Part shown: one piece after another, positions 1-12,362 of the stretch
Layout of the letters: every line of letters begins with the position of its first letter
Numbering within the stretch: position 1 is the first letter of the stretch
From: Epiperipatus broadwayi
Lineage: Eukaryota; Onychophora; Udeonychophora; Euonychophora; Peripatidae
Length of the DNA: 64,000 nt
Direction: 5' to 3'
Assembly: GCA_028023455.1 (NCBI GenBank)
Contig: JAQFVV010013089.1
Span: 1-64,000 of the forward strand
Position numbers and translations under genes: made by a program
The notes under the pieces: generated by a model
The model's input: the letters and a program-made list of their open reading frames with translations, nothing else
What the model was told of the DNA's origin: nothing
The model's database searches: none

Positions 1-1317
1 TTTTTATAAGAGGGAGTAAAATTGAAAGAGTTTTTATAATTTAGATAGAACATTCTTTTTTAAATGTTGTAAGAATTTATGGATCCAAAGATTCATACCG
101 TAGCTCCTTTTCAAAAATGATTACCATCTCTCTGCCTCCTAAAAGTGGACTTGAAGCGTATATCAATGATAGTGGCTGGAATAGGGCGTCTGACAGATAT
201 AATCTTCAGTGGCCTTTCAGATAGGTTAAATTTCTTCATATTCTCCATGCAGGTTGCTGGAAAGTCTATTCAAAGGAATGTTTAGAGGAATTGAGAGTCC
301 ATCTGGCTTCCGAGCCAGTAAATAGATTATTCTACTCGATCATTTTGGATTCTGGTCTCCACAACAGATTTTTCAGTTAAAAAAAAAAGCTAAAGAGTCT
401 CCTTTTCAGAAAAAATCTGCAATATTTATATTCCCTGAGATCAAAGCCAGCGACCATCTATTTTAAAACACAATTTAGACTTCCTAAGTTTTAGCCTTAG
501 GGGTCTCTTTTGATTCTTATCTTTTTCTTTTATCTTATTGCCCAAACTTTTACTGGTTTGATCTGGGAAAAGAAATTCATTACAATCGTAATGAATGAAT
601 CTAAAACAATGTCAATAACCTAAGGACTCTCTGATCACACCTGCAATTTATTCTAAATAAAAATCTGCGATATCTATATTCCCTAGATCAAAAGCCAGTG
701 ACTATCTGTTTTAAAACACAATTCAAACTTCTAAGTTTTACAGCAATCGTCTTTTTTTTTATTCTAATCTCTCTTTTTTTTTTTATCTTGTTGCCAATTT
801 TTTACTGGTTTGATCTGGAAAAGAAATTCACTACAATCGTAATGAATGAGCTTTAAAACAATGTCAATAACCCAAGGACTATCTGATCCCACCTGCAAAT
901 TATTCTAAATAAAAATCTTATTACCAATCTGTGAATTCGCATGTGATTTATAATTTACTTAAACCAAACTTGTTAAAGGATATTTAGCCACATTTTCTAA
1001 ACAAAATAACCCTTATACAATATATTATTTATATAAATGCTGCAATATATCTATACAAAATTTAATATCATTATCATTTACAGGTGCTTGTATGTGTGAC
1101 AATAAACATATAATTGTTTGAATGCATATAAAACTGTGACCACATATATAACTGCATAAATGAATATATCGCTGTGTATATATATACAACTGTGTAAACA
1201 TATATACACAGCTGTGTAAAGGCATATAACACTGTGTGTATACATATACACTTGTACTAAAGAGTGTTCAAAACCGGCATAGATGTGTCTATGGAGACAT
1301 AAAGATGAAACAGATAG
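1..1317. repeat. Direct repeat A, left copy
   Basis: This stretch matches 7782-9087 almost base for base, with small indels. For example, 1025-1225 and 8795-8995 translate to the identical 66 residues. Homology stops at 1317 on this side, where the internal sequence begins. It contains no convincing gene. The high identity suggests recent duplication, or LTRs of a young insertion. Confidence 0.9.
411..908. repeat. Tandem duplication inside repeat A (two units of about 248 bp)
   Basis: Unit 1 starts at 411 and unit 2 at 659, each with AAAAATCTGC. Both run through TATATTCCCT, GTTTTAAAACACAATT-like and GGTTTGATCTGG blocks and end in TATTCTAAAT. The second copy of repeat A carries the same two units (about 8187-8678), so the duplication predates the copying of repeat A. 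Confidence 0.8.
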
Positions 1318-1888
1318 AAGGACAGTAATACCTGTTTCATTTCCCCAAACTTACAAAAAAAAATCAATGAAAAAAAAAGATTTTACTTGGTGAAGAATAT
1401 CCCTCAATAATACCACTATTTCATAACAAAACAAATGATGAACAAAATATTACTTGCAAACATTTTTTACCTTGCCTGGCTGTCTGGTCTTAAAGTGATG
1501 ACAGTACACTAATACCATTATGACTAACAACTGGTTATACTAATGCTATTTGGCTATGCTAATTTGCTAAACATGTGGTTATTACATATATATATATGAG
1601 TACACAAACTTTAATATGTATATACTGTTGGGTTGGAATAATATAACACCAATTAGCTAACTAATTTGATAAATATCACCTATATAGAAGAACACACAAT
1701 ATATATATATATCTAACTACTGGGGTAGGGGCAATTCTATAAATGATCATGCATCATCTTTGTAGAATCTAGGAGTAATCATCAAAACTAATCTTACCTA
1801 AGTTGGGTCTGGGAGTAAGTTTTGAAATGTTTTGGGTTCCTGGAGCTTATCATATACCAGAAAGCTTCCAGACTTTCTGACTGGTTGC

Positions 1889-2241
1889 AGTTTGGCTTTC
1901 TTTCTAAAGGGGAAATACTTATGATACCTCTGAAGACATCTCTTTCTTAAATTCCAAGTTTGAACCCCCTTCTGGTTTCCAGTCTTGCAGACATAGGCAC
2001 CTTCTTTTCTCCTCCTTTTCCATACTGTCAGTCCTATCCGGGCACCACCACCATCTATTTCCCAGAGTTTTCTATGCTTTCACACTTCATCTGGGTTTGG
2101 TGCAGTTTCTTCCTAAAAGGAAAATATGTAGGATATCTCCGAACTTATCCCTCTCTCAGATCCTGAGTTTGAACTCTTTTCTGGTTTTCCCTCCTAAAAA
2201 CATCAATATCTTCTTTTCTCCTCTTTCTTTTCCACCCTGTC
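1889..2241 (-). repeat. Tandem duplication at the 3' end of the acidic ORF
   Basis: Sequence 1889-2030 is repeated at 2103-2241 (spacing about 214 bp). Read on the minus strand, both copies encode the same basic patch: GWKRKRRKE in the ORF-terminal copy and VWKRRRKEG downstream, each followed by an NQK(R/G)VQT stretch. The downstream copy lies beyond the present stop, so the ancestral protein may have been longer or internally duplicated. Confidence 0.6.
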
Positions 2242-4427
2242 TTTCGCATTTGAGCTCTGGAAATATTCACGCTTCTATCACAATCAAAAATCACTCTGTC
2301 CCACATGGCCTCGATCTCGGACTTAGCTCCACTGTCTTCTTTCACTTGATCCAACTCATCCATTTTGGGAATTTCTGTGAAATGTCTATCTTTTAAAACA
2401 TTCCTGTCTATGTAAATTTTGGTAACCTTAACTGCATTTATTTTTGGTACTTCTGGGTAAGATTTTAGCTTAATTTCTTCAACATAATTAACATTTTTAG
2501 ATGAGGTTGAAAGAAGATTTACTTTGTATTCTTTCTCATTTACTTCAGTATCTATAGACTCTTCACTGTTCTGAAATATATTTTGTTGTTCAAGAGATTC
2601 CTGCATGATTTTTATATCAGGTTCTATCCCTTCCATGTTTTTTGTATCCATTTCAGTATCCATTGCAGTCTCTGAATACATTTTTGAATTCTCTGACATT
2701 TCCATATTGATTTTACAAATATCAATACTTACTGCATCAATTTTAGACTCTTCCATATCATCATTGACTTTAGACTCTTTTACAAGTTTTACATCTCTTT
2801 TAGATTTTATTAAATCAGCTCACAACTCCTCAGCAGTCTTTGCATCCATTTTAAATTCTTCTACAGTTTCTTTATCAAGCCTTAACTCTTCCCCTGTTTT
2901 TACATTGATTTTAAACTCATCAATCTCTACAACTATTTTGGAGTCTTCTATTATCTCCACATCCATTTTACATTCTTTTACTGTGTTTGATAGAATGTCG
3001 GTCTCAGTTTCTGTATCTACTTCTTCCTTTGCACTTTTAGTGACATATCCCATATTTAGCAGTTTTTCTGATGGTGGATTTACAATTTCAATATCATCCT
3101 TCATAATTTCAATTCCTTCCTTTTTAATAATCTCAATTTTTGCTTTACCAGTAATAGGATATTCAACTTGTGATTCCTTCGAAATGTCTCTAGTTGGAAC
3201 TTCTAAAGTTTCTTCACCTTGCTTTAATTTAATGATATTCTCTGACTCCCTTTCTGTCCTACTATGTCCCTTTGCTTTTTTTATTCATTTTCAACATCTC
3301 TTTTTGCATACTAACTTGAACATTTCTTCTACAACCTCTGAATCGATTCTTTGCTCTTTTAATCGTATTTCAAAAGGAGATTCCGACTCTTCTACTTCCT
3401 CTGTATTTACTCCTTTTGCTGGTTCTACCTCAGATATATCAATTATATTCTTTTTAGCATTCTCATTGCCTGGCATACAAGAATCTGCAGTTTCAGCATG
3501 CTTGTTTTCTTGGAGACGATCTTCTGGATCTGCTAACTTTACTTGTTTGTAATGATAATGGCAATCCATATCTGAGTCTTTTGCAACATCAAGACATTCA
3601 AATTTTCCCCTTTTACGGAATAGATTTTCTTCTCTTAGTTCACCATCCTGATCATCACTATCCCCTAAATTTCCTTCAGGAATTTCTCCTGCTTCTCCCT
3701 CTACATCTATATCTTCTTGGCTACCCTTCTTACTCTCTGCAATATCCACTGGGTGCTTCTCCAGGTTTATCATTTTCTTCTGAGAAGGCTCCTCCAGTTT
3801 GAACACTTCCTGCTGGCAGTTTACTCCCAATCCTTTTGAACCCTTGTGTAACTCCTCTATATTTTGATTTCTTTCCTTCATTTTTCTGCCTAGGACTTGC
3901 AGGCCTTCCCCTATCTCCATTTTATGGGCTTGCAAATCTTCCCTTATGGCTTGCAAATCTTCCCTTATCTCCATTTTATGGGCATCCAGTTTCTCCACCA
4001 TTTTAAAACCCAATTCCTGTTGGACTGTCTCCATCATCATTGTCATCTGTAGCCAGAAGGTTGGTGACATATTTTGGCTTTCCTCCATGCCTTTCTCCAT
4101 TTTTAGCTTGTGTATTTCTTTTTGAGAGGGTTCTCCCATGGCTGCTGACTCTTCCAAGCCCCTTCTTTCATCGGACTGACTGGCACTCACTTCCCCTTCC
4201 TCTTCTGTGCTACTTTCACCTCCAACCATCTCTTTTCCAGATCGCAAGGTAATCCCCTTGTACCTTTCCTTTTCTGCCTTGGCTACACTAGCCATTTCGC
4301 TTGGTTCCCCGGAGGTTATCAGACTTTCTGAAGGCCCATTTCCCATGTCTAAGTCTACATTGACTCCTTCCAATTCTTCTTCCCCACTTGCTCCTCCTAT
4401 TGTTTCTTCCTCTATACTGCTGTCCAT
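2145..4427 (-). pseudogene. Gag-like acidic coiled-coil ORF, broken by in-frame stops
   Basis: A minus-strand frame of about 760 codons runs from ATG at 4427 to 2145, interrupted only by in-frame stops near 3285-3293 and at 2820; all segments share one frame. The first 378 residues are Glu/Ser-rich and include ITLRSGKEM near residue 60. Residues about 130-190 form a heptad-like coiled coil with repeated AHKMEIREDLQ units. The second part has decapeptide repeats (see 2820-2975). The end is strongly basic (KRKRRKED). No CCHC knuckle, protease or reverse transcriptase is visible. The sequence is clearly less AT-rich than its surroundings. It lies between the direct repeats, where an LTR element would carry gag, and a similar Glu/Lys-rich coiled coil sits inside the element at 59160-64000. 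I do not recognise a named family; gag-like is inferred from position and coiled-coil design. Confidence 0.5.
2820..2975 (-). repeat. 30-bp (10-codon) repeats in the acidic ORF
   Basis: Five consecutive units are read on the minus strand: CKMDVEIIED, SKIVVEIDE, FKINVKTGEE, LRLDKETVEE, FKMDAKTAEE. The pattern is an aromatic or other large residue, a basic residue, a hydrophobic residue, an acidic residue, and an EE end. The units have diverged in sequence but kept the reading frame and physicochemical pattern. This suggests the repeat was under protein-level selection before the ORF broke. Confidence 0.7.
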
Positions 4428-5012
4428 AATTGTTCAGCTTTGACTATGACTAAGAATTATACTAATTTAATATTTGCTGTAAATGATTATTTACTGACTC
4501 TCCCCCCAAAATGGCTCTCACTCTCTCTAATTCCTAACTTTCAGACCACTGCATTCCTTTATTAACCTATCCTTACTACTGATCTCAATAACCACTGCCA
4601 CTATCAAGTTTAAGCCCTGTTTACATCTAACATACTCAAGTATTTTATAAAAAAAATTTAAAAGTATATAGTAAAAGCATTTATGTATAAAAAAAAATTT
4701 TTTTAAAAAATTATATTACCAATTGCACCTCCTTTCTTCCTTCACTGAAGCCGATCATTCCTAAGAAAAGACTTAAAAGAAAAAATTTGTTATGAAAAAT
4801 TTTGCTTTCTATGCCAGGTTTGATCTGAAGTACACGTATATATCTCCATTTATTTAATTTAATTTGACCTTGCCTCTTTTCGTTTCCTTGCACGTTCTCC
4901 AAACCAATCCAAATTTTTATAACAAGTTTAAAGCAATAGAGCCCCTTTATGCAAACCCTTTTCTCTACCCCTGATGACAAAATTTATATGAGGATGACTA
5001 TCAACCTATTCA

Positions 5013-5037
5013 AATCACCCCCGGGCACCAGTCACCA
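5013..5037 (-). promoter_or_regulatory. Possible tRNA primer-binding site
   Basis: On the minus strand 5030-5013 reads TGGTGCCCGGGGGTGATT. This is the form expected of an 18-nt site complementary to a tRNA 3' end (the tRNA would end GGGCACCA). A second reading, TGGTGACTGGTGCCCGGG at 5037-5020, would leave a 1-nt gap after a CA-ending LTR at 5039. It lies upstream of the minus-strand gag-like ATG at 4427, as expected. The choice between the two readings, and the assignment itself, are tentative. Confidence 0.3.
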
Positions 5038-5289
5038 GTGAGCGAGAAAAACACCACATATATAACCTAAGATTCCAATTTCCAATATGTATGCAACACA
5101 CCCAATATCTGGTTGACATATCCTACCTACATTCATGCTATATCTGAGCCAGAGACACTTTTAAAATTCTTTACTTAAAGTAAACAGAGTCTCAGTAAAT
5201 AGACAACAAAAAATTATAAAATTTATATATATATATGGCTCATGTGTATATAGCCAAGAATACACCTCCCATTGCAATACCATAATTCA

Positions 5290-5830
5290 AAAAAAAAATT
5301 TACATATATTTTTCAACATATATCAATTCAGAGCCTGTATTCAGTTCAGGACCTGTATCAGTTCAATGCTTTTATCAGTTCAGGGCATGTGAATTAACTA
5401 ACTGGTTGTTCATACTCAAGAGAAAAAATATACATATGCAAATGTTGTTAAAAAAAAATATTTCATGAAAAAAAAAATCTTTTATATATATAACAACACC
5501 CACACACTCAGTTTAGGGTGTGTAACTAAGTTTGTCCATGCCTGGCATTCATATTTGGAGAGAAAATATAATATAAATGCATATACATAAAAAAAACATA
5601 TATTCAATTTAGGGCCTATACTTGGTTCAAAACCATGTTCAGGGTCTATACTCAGTTCATGGACATGAACATCAATTGAAGAAGCCCACTGACTTAAGCA
5701 TCCATAATCAGTGAAAAAAAAAAAATATTTTACATAATCAGGAAAAACAAAAATTTGTACTCATATATCTATCTTTCAGGGTCGTGAAAATTAACTAGGC
5801 CCCACGGAAGGGCGTCCATAATCGAGGAAA
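5290..5830. repeat. Degenerate tandem repeats of roughly 130-180 bp
   Basis: Successive blocks contain variants of TCAGTTCAGGGCCTGTA, then GTGAATTAACTAACTGG-like and CCATAATC-like motifs, separated by A-runs and TATA-rich spacers. At least three diverged units can be followed. The block lies in the part of the element that would be LTR if the primer site at 5013-5037 is real. No coding sense is apparent. Confidence 0.4.
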
Positions 5831-7781
5831 AAAAAAACCTATGTAACAGTCAGATTTGTACACTCATGCAACAAAATTCAGAGCCCAAGCAAAATATACC
5901 AAAGCTGACCGTAGTGAGGTGGTTGACACCTCTAATCTGACCAAACTCCAACTCATCTGTCAGTACTCCAAATTTAACACCTTATGAGTGACATTCCTGG
6001 GGCTACACTCAGTTCTCATTTAACCGCGAGCCAACATAGAACAGGGAGAAACACGAGACTTAAGGTCATTGCTAACCTAACTAAATAAGTGATATATATA
6101 ACACTTAACACTCTATTAATCTTAAATACTAGACATACACATATAGCATATAAACTCATTAAGAAATTGGAGTAACGAACTGTGACATTTAATAATATAC
6201 TGCGGATTGGATAAAATACTATGGATTGGATAAGATACTGTGGTTTGGTTTGATCTAGAGTCTGAGCAAGAAAGATATACAACAGTTTATATTTAAAAAA
6301 GATTTATTAAAACAATAACAAATGATCTAACACAAAATATAATGGCAGGGATTGTATAATCTTCACAAGGTATTCAACACAGGCAAGCATGTTACAATAG
6401 TTGGAACTGTTATCAAGTACATCTGTTCCCTTTTAAACACATTAAAATACATGTGTGTGTGAGTTATAGAGGTCGTGCCTAATTATTTAATATGCTCATC
6501 TTATGAACTTGACTTGCTTAAGTTAGAAGTTGATACTTTAGTAGAGATGATGATGAGTACAGCCAGTTTTAAAGACTGTTATATATACTAATTAACTGAG
6601 CAACTAAATAAACTCAGAATCATGCAGATTCAAACTGATAACCAGATTCAAACTCCAGTCTAAAGCTGAATGATTAATTAATATGGGAAAAAGAACTGGT
6701 TACCATTCGGTCCACATATATGCACTATGGCGCTATATTAAAATATTAAAGAAATAAACTTGCAGTGCGAGTGTGTGATTCTTCAAGAGTTTCAGCATCA
6801 AATGCTCGGTTTACTCTGAGACCGACGGTTTGCTGCTATTGATATATGAACATAAAGTTCAGGATGTCGGATTGGCTTTATGGAAAAATCTGGGTCCTCA
6901 TGCCCCCAGTTCTAATGAAGATAGCCATAACCCGAACTAAATAAAGGGGCGGTTTGTTACCGTGAACCCTTGTCAGAGGCAGCAAAACGTAACACATATA
7001 AGTGTACTATATAAAAAACACACCTGCAATGCACGCAATATATATATAAAAAGCAATAAGTATGCATATAATTAATTGCGCCTAAAACAGATAGCTTTTA
7101 ACTGTCAAACTAATTCGAAACAGTTCTTAAAATTAGCATTATAAGTATGTTAATAAAATGGGCTTAAACTACATAAAAATAATCTAGTTAAGATCCTGAA
7201 TCTGCATATAAATATTCTTAATTAAGGAGGGAAAGTATATTCGATGGGACTTAATACAAACATTAGCAAATATACTTTATCATCTCTAGACAATATATAT
7301 ATCCCCTTCCAACTAATAAATATCAAAGGTTGTAATATAAGATCGGTTAAGCAAATCTTAAAAAAAAATACGATTTTACAATATATATATAACTATGATA
7401 ATAACGAGTGGTTAGCGCATTCGTTTATTACCAATATTATAATTTCGAAACAATGATTTAATAACATAAACAATGCTTTTAAAATGTCTAAGTGAAGATT
7501 ACAATTATCTCCTTTATAGATTACCTACTTAGTTTCATTGTTTTGAAATCTGAGCATATTATCACATATTAAACATAACAAAATGCATTTAAACAAAATA
7601 TTAAAATTACTGAAATTAGGCAGACCGTTAGTTTGTAAGAATTGAAGAGAATAAATTTCGGACATTTAATGAGTATAAAAAAATATGAAATCTTTTCATT
7701 CATAAAAGATTTCAGCAGTTTAGAAAATTAAAGTAAGTGAGTTTTTTTCTTTTACATTATATACACAGTCACAGACCGATC

Positions 7782-9087
7782 TTTTTATAAGAGGGTAAAA
7801 TTGAAAGAATTTTTATAATTTAGATAGAACATTCTTTTTAAAATGTTATAAGAATTTATACATTAAAGTTCATACCGCAGCTCCTTTTAAAAATGATTAC
7901 CATCTCTCTCTGCCTCCTTGAGTGGACTTGAAGCGTATATCAATGATAGTGGCTGGAATAGGGCGTCTGACAGGTCATAATCTTCAGTGGCCTTTCAGAT
8001 AGGTTAAATTTCTTCATATTCTCCATGCAGGTTGCTGGAAAGTCTATTCAAAGGAATGTTTAGAGGAATTGAGAGTCCATCTGGCTTCCGAGCCAGTAAA
8101 TAGATTATTCTACTCGATCATTTTTGGATTCTGGTCTCCACAACAATTTTCAGACAAAAAAAGCTAAAGAGTCTCCTTTTCAGAAAAAATCTGCAATATT
8201 TATATTCCCTAGATCAAAAGCCAGCGACCATCTATTTTAAAACACAATTTAGACTTCTAAGTTTTAGCCTTAGGTCTCTTTTGATTCTTATCTTTTCTTT
8301 ATCTTATTGCCCAAACTTTTACTGGTTTGATCTGGGAAAAGAAATTCATTACAATCGTAATGAATGAATCTAAAACAATGTCAATAACCTAAGGACTATC
8401 TGATCACACCTGCAATTTATTCTAAATAAAAATCTGCGATATCTATATTCCCTAGATCAAAAGCCAGTGACTATCTGTTTTAAAACACAATTCAAACTTC
8501 TAAGTTTTACAGCAATCGTCTTTTTTTTGATTCTAATCTCTCTTTTTTTTTTTATCTTGTTGCCAATTTTTTACTGGTTTGATCTGGAAAAGAAATTCAC
8601 TACAATCGTAATGAATGAGCTTTAAAGACAATGTCAATAACCCAAGGACTATCTGATCCCACCTGCAAATTATTCTAAATAAAAATCTTATTACCAATCT
8701 GTGAATTCGCATGTGATTTATAATTTACTTAAACCAAACTTGTTAAAGGATATTTAGCCACATTTTCTAAACAAAATAACCCTTATATAATATATTATTT
8801 ATATAAATGCTGCAATATATCTATACAAAATTTAATATCATTATCATTTACAGGTGCTTGTATGTGTGACAATAAACATATAATTGTTTGAATGCATATA
8901 AAACTGTGACCACATATATAACTGCATAAATGAATATATCGCTGTGTATATATATACAACTGTGTAAACATATATACACAGCTGTGTAAAGGCATATAAC
9001 ACTGTGTGTATACATATACACTTGTACTAAAGAATGTTCAAAACCGGCATAGATGTGTCTATGGAGACATAAAGGTGAAACAGATAG
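7782..9087. repeat. Direct repeat A, right copy
   Basis: This is the second copy of 1-1317. It ends with GAAACAGATAG at 9087 and is followed by unrelated flanking DNA (9088-9318, nothing recognised). The left copy ends with the same GAAACAGATAG, then internal sequence. A CA end at 9082/1312 would suit an LTR, but the shared GATAG beyond it is unexplained. Confidence 0.9.
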
Positions 9088-9318
9088 CTTCTCTAATATT
9101 TTGGTATGTTACATACATTTTGGATACATTAATTATATTTGAGTGTGTGATTATATATACATGTTAACAAAAAAGATTTTCACAGGCAACTGATATAAAA
9201 GATAAATTATTCAGCTCTTTTCATGTGTCATTTACAATATTGTTGAATTGATTTCTATCTGGGACAATAATCTTAGTAAATAAGTTTTTTTTAAAAAAAA
9301 AAAAGCTTTGTAGATGTC

Positions 9319-9326
9319 CTATAAAC
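9319..9326 (+). repeat. 8-bp target-site duplication, left side (CTATAAAC)
   Basis: CTATAAAC occurs immediately before the terminal repeat at 9327 and again immediately after the other end at 12761-12768. An exact 8-bp duplication is characteristic of hAT transposons. Confidence 0.85.
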
Positions 9327-9755
9327 CAGTGGTCTTCAACCTTTTCACACCTGCAGACCGGTAAAAATAAGGATAAGGTTCCGCAGACCAGCAAAAATAA
9401 GGATACGATTTCACAGACCGGCAGAAGTCTATAGATAAATTTTCTTAAAGATAAGCATAATTGTTATAACAATGTTAAATATATAAGATAAAGTTTTATA
9501 TATATATCATCATCATCATCATCATCATCATCAACCATTATCAATCCACTGCAGGATGAAGGTCTCTCCAAGTTTAATCCATCTTCTCCGATCTTTAGCT
9601 TCTCTTCTCCACAACACCCCTGCACATTTTCTTATTTCATCCATCCATCTCACATGTGGTCTCTTTCTGGGTCTTTTACAATCTCTTGGAATCCAGTTTA
9701 AAATTTCAATTGTCCATCTATTATCATCTCTTCTAGCAATATGTCCAGCCCAACT

Positions 9756-11386
9756 TCATTTCAATCTTTTAATTTTTTCAATAAGGTCAGTAACACCTGT
9801 TTGTTGTCTCACCCATACATTGCGTTTTTGATCCCTTCTTGTTACTCCCAACATGCATCTCTCCATACACCTTTGAGTGGTCTGAAGTCTCTGTATTGCT
9901 CTTCTATTAAGTGTCCAAGTCTCAGATCCATAAGTAAGAACTGGTAAAACACATTTGTTAAAAACCATCCTTTTCAAACACATAGGCATATTTCCTTTTA
10001 GTATCAAGTTATTTCTACCAAAAGCACTCCAACCAAGTTTAATTCTATGATTAATTTCCTCCATTATGTTTTCATCTGTATTAATAATCTGACCAAGGTA
10101 TTTGCAACTGTTAACTTCTTCTAATTCTTCATAATTAATCTTTATTTTCATATTTTGAGCAAATCGATTAAACATTACTTTAGTCTTTTTAACATTTATC
10201 TTTAGTCCTACTTTTCTACTTTCATCTGCTAACTCCTGCAACATTTCCTGCAGCTCTGAAGCATTATTTGCAAAAACAACTACATCATCTGTGAAATCTA
10301 AATGACTTAAATACTCTCCATTTACTTTCACTCCTTTATTTTCCCATTTTAATCCACAAAATACTTCTTGCAGCACTGCTGTAAAAAAATTTTGAGATAT
10401 GGAATCACCTTGTCTTATACCTTTCTCAATGTTGATTTTCCCAGTATCATTACATAATCTAATTGTTGCTGTTGCATTTTTATAAATATTCTTTAACATA
10501 TGACAAATATCCTGGATCTATACCTTGATGATCCAATGCTTTAATCACTGAAGAAATGTGTATAGAATCGAATGCCTTTTCATAATCTACAAATCCAAAA
10601 CATAATGACAACTCATATTCATTTGTCCTTTCTATGACTTCTCTCAATGCCTGGACTAAAACCACTTTTAAATCCAGCTTGTTCTCTTGGTTGGTGGAAA
10701 TCCAAAGTTCTCTATAGACGAGTTGTAATTATCTTGGTAAAAATTTTATATAAAACTAATAAAAGGCTGATAGGTCTGTAATTTCTAATATCTTCCTTAT
10801 CACCTTTTTTAAATATTAATATTATTACTGCATTTTTCCAATCTTCCGGTACATCTTTATCATTTAGACATTTGGTATATAACTTTGCTAAAATTGTTTC
10901 TATTTCTTCACCTGCTTCTTTTAATATATCAATTATAATTCCATCACTTCCTGGAGCCTTTCCTTTCTTCATACATTTAATTGCATGTCTCACTTCTTCA
11001 TTTAAAATTCTGGGCAATTCGGAAGATGTAATAGATATAGGAGGTACTTGTTCTTTATTACTATATAATTCTTGATAAAAATCTTCTACCAATTTCATGA
11101 TGTCATCTCTCTTTTTAGTAATAATTCTATCTTTTTTTCTTATTGCAGATATAAATTTTCTACCAAAACCAAAATGTTGTTTAACATTCTTGAGACTTTT
11201 ATTTTCTTCTACAGCTTTCCTGGCTATTTCACAGTTATACTTTCTTATATCATTTTCAACTCTTTTCCGGACCATTTTACAAAATTCAAGATATTCAATT
11301 CTTTTTAATAAATCATTTTTGTATATCTTCATATTCCTTCTTTTCTTCATAAATTCTCTAGTCTCAGTAGAAATTTTATTAGTCAA
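9756..11386 (-). pseudogene. RTE reverse transcriptase, broken into three frames
   Basis: Three minus-strand pieces together cover the reverse transcriptase. 11386-10712 holds the N-terminal part with NYRPISLLL. 10665-10480 has motif A (DYEKAFDSI). 10499-9756 has the motif B region (RQGDSIS), the motif C region FTDDVVVFA, and GLKINVKKTKVM. Motif C has Thr in place of the Ala found in FADD in the copy at 29477-30715; the two Asp remain. The piece then continues into a thumb-like region with YGSETWTLNRR. Near 10660 a short segment after GFKSGF is altered compared with the plus-strand copy. The frameshifts rule out a functional product. Confidence 0.85.
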
Positions 11387-11588
11387 TTGCTGCTTTTTTC
11401 TACCAGCTATCTTTGTTGCAGTTTTTAAAAGTGTATCAGTTATTTTTCATATTAATTTCATTCAAATCTGAATCATGTTCAAAACCTCCTAACACTTGAA
11501 ACCTATTTGTAAGTTCTCATTTAAATTCATTAGAATGTTTCTGAAGATTAGGAATATCAACTGTAAATATTGTTTTTCTTAATAATTT

Positions 11589-12362
11589 TTATCTCTCTAG
11601 TTTTACATTAACACGTAACTTACACCTTACTAATTGATGATCACTTCCTGTGTTAAATTTATTAAGAACATTACAATCTTGAAATATGTATTTCCTGTTA
11701 GTCAAAATATAATCCAATTCTGCTGTACCTTCATTTGGATGCTTCCATGTCCATTTCCTTTTAACATTTTTCTCAAAAAATGAATTCATAATAAAGTTTT
11801 CTTTTTCTGCAAACTCCACAAGTCTATGTCCTCTCTCATTTCTATTACCATAACCAAAATTACCTACAGCAATTTCATCTTTCATTTGTCTACCAATTGT
11901 AGCATTAAAGTCTCCCATAACAATTTTAAAATGTTGTTTACTCTGATCAAAAGCCTTTTGTACATCCATATAAAAATCTTCTACTACTTCATCACTATGA
12001 GAACTTGTTGGGGCATAAACCTGAATTATCTGCATTTGGTATCTGCTATTAAGTTGTATAACTAATCTTGCCACTCTGTCCAATACACCATAAATCTCCA
12101 CAATATTGTTCTTCCACTTTTTATTTATAATGAATCCTACTCCACTTGTATTTCCAATATGTGTACCTTTATAATAGAGTATATGTCCACTTTTTAAATC
12201 AATTGTTTCTTCACCTTTTCTTCTAACTTCACAACGTCCAATAATGTCCCATTTAATATAAAACAGTTCTTCTTCTAATTCTTGCAATCTTCCTTCATTT
12301 GAAAGTGATCTGCTGTTGTAAGTACCTAAATAAAAAGTCGTCATCAAATGGCAAGTCCGCAA
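11589..12362 (-). pseudogene. RTE endonuclease domain (APE-type)
   Basis: A 257-codon open stretch encodes the endonuclease that would nick target DNA to prime reverse transcription. Landmarks in order: LGTYNSRSL near residue 12; CEVRRKG (catalytic Glu) near 43; YAPTSSHSDE near 116; MGDFNATIG (Asp/Asn) near 147; and SDHQLVRCKL near 243, the terminal catalytic SDH. All expected catalytic motifs are therefore visible. The frame ends at an in-frame TAA at 11589. More stops and a frameshift near 11440 separate it from the reverse transcriptase. Host proteins annotated as craniofacial development protein 2-like in arthropods often derive from this domain. Confidence 0.85.

Larger units (their letters stand above)
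1..9087 (-). mobile_element. Candidate non-autonomous LTR-type retrotransposon (left repeat cut by window edge)
   Basis: Two near-identical direct repeats (1-1317 and 7782-9087, spacing about 7.77 kb) enclose a minus-strand gag-like ORF and no recognisable polymerase. The left copy matches from the very first base of the window, so the repeat probably extends further left. A tRNA-end-like sequence at 5013-5037 could be a minus-strand primer binding site. In that case the right repeat would be about 4 kb (5039 to about 9082), with an internal part of about 3.7 kb (1318-5038). No convincing polypurine tract lies next to 1317. The stretches 4428-5012 and 5830-7781 show no gene, only AT-rich sequence. 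The alternative is a simple tandem duplication that contains the ORF. Direct repeats and ORF are seen; the LTR interpretation is inference. Confidence 0.45.

Noticed and set aside
411-908. CRISPR-like array
   Set aside because: Only two long tandem units, no short identical repeats with unique spacers, and the genome is eukaryotic.
1025-1225. Identical 66-residue frames in the two direct repeats
   Set aside because: The identity reflects the duplicated DNA; composition (Tyr/Ile/Cys from TATA-rich sequence) and lack of family make a gene unlikely.
2605-3552. Plus-strand open frame of 315 codons, serine-rich
   Set aside because: It is the antisense shadow of the repetitive acidic minus-strand ORF; Glu/Asp/Lys codons read backward give Ser/Phe/Leu-rich frames. 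No family signature.
7244-7456. Plus-strand 70-codon frame after an AAGGAGGG stretch
   Set aside because: The stretch resembles a bacterial ribosome site, but the genome is eukaryotic; the frame lies inside the putative LTR and has no family signature.
11097-11471. Plus-strand frame of 124 codons
   Set aside because: Antisense to the RTE reverse transcriptase on the minus strand; the same applies to 52002-52361, 21668-21970 and the minus-strand frame 30356-30724.
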